Assembly: GCA_023910675.1 (NCBI GenBank)
Contig: JAAVWC010000001.1
Span: 682,001 to 746,000 of the forward strand
Reading direction: 5' to 3'
DNA length: 64,000 nucleotides
Source of the DNA: Gemmatimonas sp.
GTDB taxonomy: Bacteria; Gemmatimonadota; Gemmatimonadetes; Gemmatimonadales; Gemmatimonadaceae
In this document: in pieces, positions 62,630 through 64,000 of the stretch
How the letters are laid out: each line of letters opens with the position of its first letter
Numbering within the stretch: the stretch's first letter is position 1
The notes under the pieces: model-generated
Told to the model about the DNA's origin: nothing
Seen by the model: only the letters and a program-made list of their open reading frames with translations
The model's database searches: none
Made by a program: the position numbers and the translations under genes

Positions 62630-62685
62630 ACTTGGAAGGTGTCGCAGGACTGGCCGGCGGACAAGACCGTCCTTGGAGGTCTAAC

Positions 62686-64000
62686 AAAATAGAGGTTTTG
62701 CGTCGCGTAGCCGACGCCAAACCTCCGTTGAACTGAACCGCGGGAGGTCCGCTATGGAGTTTGCAGGGCGAGCGAGCGTCCCGCCACCGGTCGTTTCACG
62801 GCACACGCGGAGCGCGCACCGGCGCGGCGGCAGGATCGGGCGGCGGGAGGCGGGGTCTGGCGAGCCCTGATGGCGCGGAGGACGCGCGGATGGTCGATGG
62901 CAGCCGCGACGAGGCCACACATCGGTCGGATCGATGTGCCGGTGGGACCGGCGATGCGAGCGCGGCAGCGAGTCGTCATGGCGGGTCGATCCACGCCGGC
63001 GCGTGGCTCGCGCGGAGTAGTCGGCGCGTGCGGTAGAGATGTCCCTGCCCGCACTGCCGACACGTGGGCGCCCCCGGGAGGGAGGCGGGCGGGGCCTCGA
63101 GGTGTGCTGCTCGTGGCGCGAGGACCGACGCGGGCGCGAGGCGATGCTGCAGCGCGGCGCGTACCGCCGCCGCGTTCGGCCGCCAGAACCCATAGTAGCG
63201 CACTTTGTGAAAGCCGCGCGGTAACACGTGCTGCAGGAAGCGCCGCAAGAACTCCTCGCCGCGCAGGGTCATCGTGCGCCAGCCGCAGGCCGTCGCGTCC
63301 CGATACCGGAAGGTCACGGTCGTGGCGTCGACGCGGACGATGCGCGCATCGGTGATGGCCGCGCGATGCACGTAGCGCGCGAGATAGCGCAGCACGCAGT
63401 CCGCGCCTTGCACGGTGGGCTTGGCGTAGACGACCCACGGCTTCTTCCAGACCGAGGCGGGGACAATCACGTCAGGTAAGAGTCGTTTACATCGCATCAG
63501 GAATCGCGCGCGGAAGCCGACCGACAGCGCGCGCACCGGCACCAGATACTGGCCCCGCGCCCGCCGCCACGTGCCGTCGGCCGCCACGGCGCCGCCCGGC
63601 ACGAGGCAGTGCACATGCGGATGATATTCGAGCGTGCGCGTCCAGGTATGCAGCACGGCCAACATGCCCACGGTGCCGCCCAGATAATGTCGGTCGGCCG
63701 TCAGCGCTTGCAGCGCCTCGGCCGCCGTCTGCATCAACGCCCCCAACAACACGCGCTGGTGCGCCCGGACGACCGTCCGGAGCTCGGCCGGCAGCGTGAA
63801 CACCACATGGAAGTAGGGGACTGGCAACAGCTCCGCTTCGCGTGCCGCCGTCCAGGCGCGGGTGCTGACGCCATGACATGTCGGACACTGGCGGTGGCGG
63901 CACGAGTGATAGACGAAGTGCTCGACGCCACAGGTGTCGCACTGCGTCACATGCCCGCCCATCGCGGCCGTGCGACAGGCGGCGAGATCCGCCACGGCAC
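62686..64000 (-). mobile_element. IS91-family element, partly in window
   Basis: Its 3' end (hairpin AGGTTTTGCGTCG / CGACGCCAAACCT at 62692-62725) lies 0-5 bases from the cassette box GTCTAAC. 290 bases of untranslated end precede the transposase stop. The 5' end is outside. A remnant of the same end is at 21.6 kb. Confidence 0.8.
62976..64000 (-). CDS. IS91-family transposase, N-terminus outside window
   Basis: At least 339 residues. Zinc module (HVTQCDTCGVEHFVYHSCRH, RQCPTCHG), HUH motif LEYHPHVHCLVPGG near residue 127, two Tyr in RYLARYVHRAAITD near 205, as in IS91 (Y2). The C-terminal part has another Cys cluster (CRQCGQGH). The frame is open to the window edge. It differs from the single-Tyr transposase at 45.9 kb. 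Confidence 0.85.
   Translation of the reverse strand, partial: AVADLAACRTAAMGGHVTQCDTCGVEHFVYHSCRHRQCPTCHGVSTRAWTAAREAELLPVPYFHVVFTLPAELRTVVRAHQRVLLGALMQTAAEALQALTADRHYLGGTVGMLAVLHTWTRTLEYHPHVHCLVPGGAVAADGTWRRARGQYLVPVRALSVGFRARFLMRCKRLLPDVIVPASVWKKPWVVYAKPTVQGADCVLRYLARYVHRAAITDARIVRVDATTVTFRYRDATACGWRTMTLRGEEFLRRFLQHVLPRGFHKVRYYGFWRPNAAAVRAALQHRLAPASVLAPRAAHLEAPPASLPGAPTCRQCGQGHLYRTRRLLRASHAPAWIDPP

Larger units (their letters stand above)
37910..62685 (-). mobile_element. integron-like gene cassette array, no integrase in window
   Basis: Twelve attC-like sites (90-140 bases, starting RYYYAAC-like and ending GTTRRRY-like on the plus strand) separate short minus-strand genes. Each cassette is a gene or gene pair followed at its 3' side by one attC, the arrangement of integron cassettes. 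The sites share stems such as GCGTTCTGCAGC / GCTGCAGCAACGC. No intI gene is present. The cassette direction places any integrase at the right of 62.7 kb, outside this window. If none exists, this is an integrase-less cluster of attC sites. Confidence 0.85.

Noticed and set aside
62686-62690. IS91 insertion exactly at the recombination bond of the cassette
   Set aside because: Comparison with the remnant at 21.6 kb suggests that the element may begin at AGAGG, leaving up to 5 unexplained bases; the exact joint is uncertain.

Overview
This is a GC-rich bacterial chromosome segment. The gene content fits a Gemmatimonadota-like organism: PEP-CTERM proteins, BNR-repeat secreted proteins, a SIMPL protein, a PadR regulator with a permease-prefix protein, and many small lipoproteins. 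That assignment is inferred from gene families, not from a marker gene. No rRNA, complete tRNA, CRISPR array or integron integrase is visible.

1-9.8 kb holds ordinary cell-surface and house genes: a truncated BNR-repeat protein, a DUF4342 protein, an SRPBCC protein, a trypsin-like protease, SIMPL and beta-propeller proteins. Between them lie remnants: an AAA_14 ATPase, a PEP-CTERM gene with three nonsense codons, and an internally deleted IS256 transposase. From 6.3 to 15.7 kb a short repeat (AAGGGGTCAGAGTC) recurs nine times and brackets successive gene modules: an LVIVD-repeat lipoprotein, a large conserved gene split by an in-frame TAG with its secreted partner, and a degenerate Doc-type toxin-antitoxin pair. 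15.9-25.8 kb carries small lipoproteins, a DUF2075 helicase, an intact PEP-CTERM protein, a PEGA-like lipoprotein and several decayed genes. 26.5-29.8 kb is a graveyard of IS630, IS3 and IS91-type remnants. It includes what looks like the 3' end of a tmRNA gene, a plausible island boundary.

29.9-37.8 kb has a PAP2 phosphatase converging on a four-gene operon with overlapping or nearly touching ends: SDR, flavin monooxygenase, acyl-AMP ligase/carrier/thioester reductase, cytochrome P450. It probably makes or tailors a reduced, oxidised lipid.

37.9-62.7 kb is the most unusual part: a cassette array with twelve attC-like sites in one orientation, read on the minus strand. Cassettes encode toxin-antitoxin pairs (RelE/ParE type, PIN/AbrB, BrnT/BrnA), a DUF6883/DUF4926 pair, a three-gene hydrolase operon, a TlpA-like lipoprotein, and defence-like genes: a TIR-helical repeat-cold shock fusion, an OLD-like TOPRIM ATPase and a DUF5677 protein. 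All three defence-like genes are broken (by IS630, by a TAG codon, by IS3), while the TA pairs are intact and one is duplicated almost exactly. IS21 sits inside an attC site. An ISCR-like single-tyrosine IS91-family element abuts attC sites at two places. Near one of them a PadR/membrane protein/serine hydrolase module is trapped between two near-identical copies of its 3' end. The array orientation predicts that any integrase lies beyond the right edge. The right edge holds a second IS91-family element that abuts the last cassette boundary.
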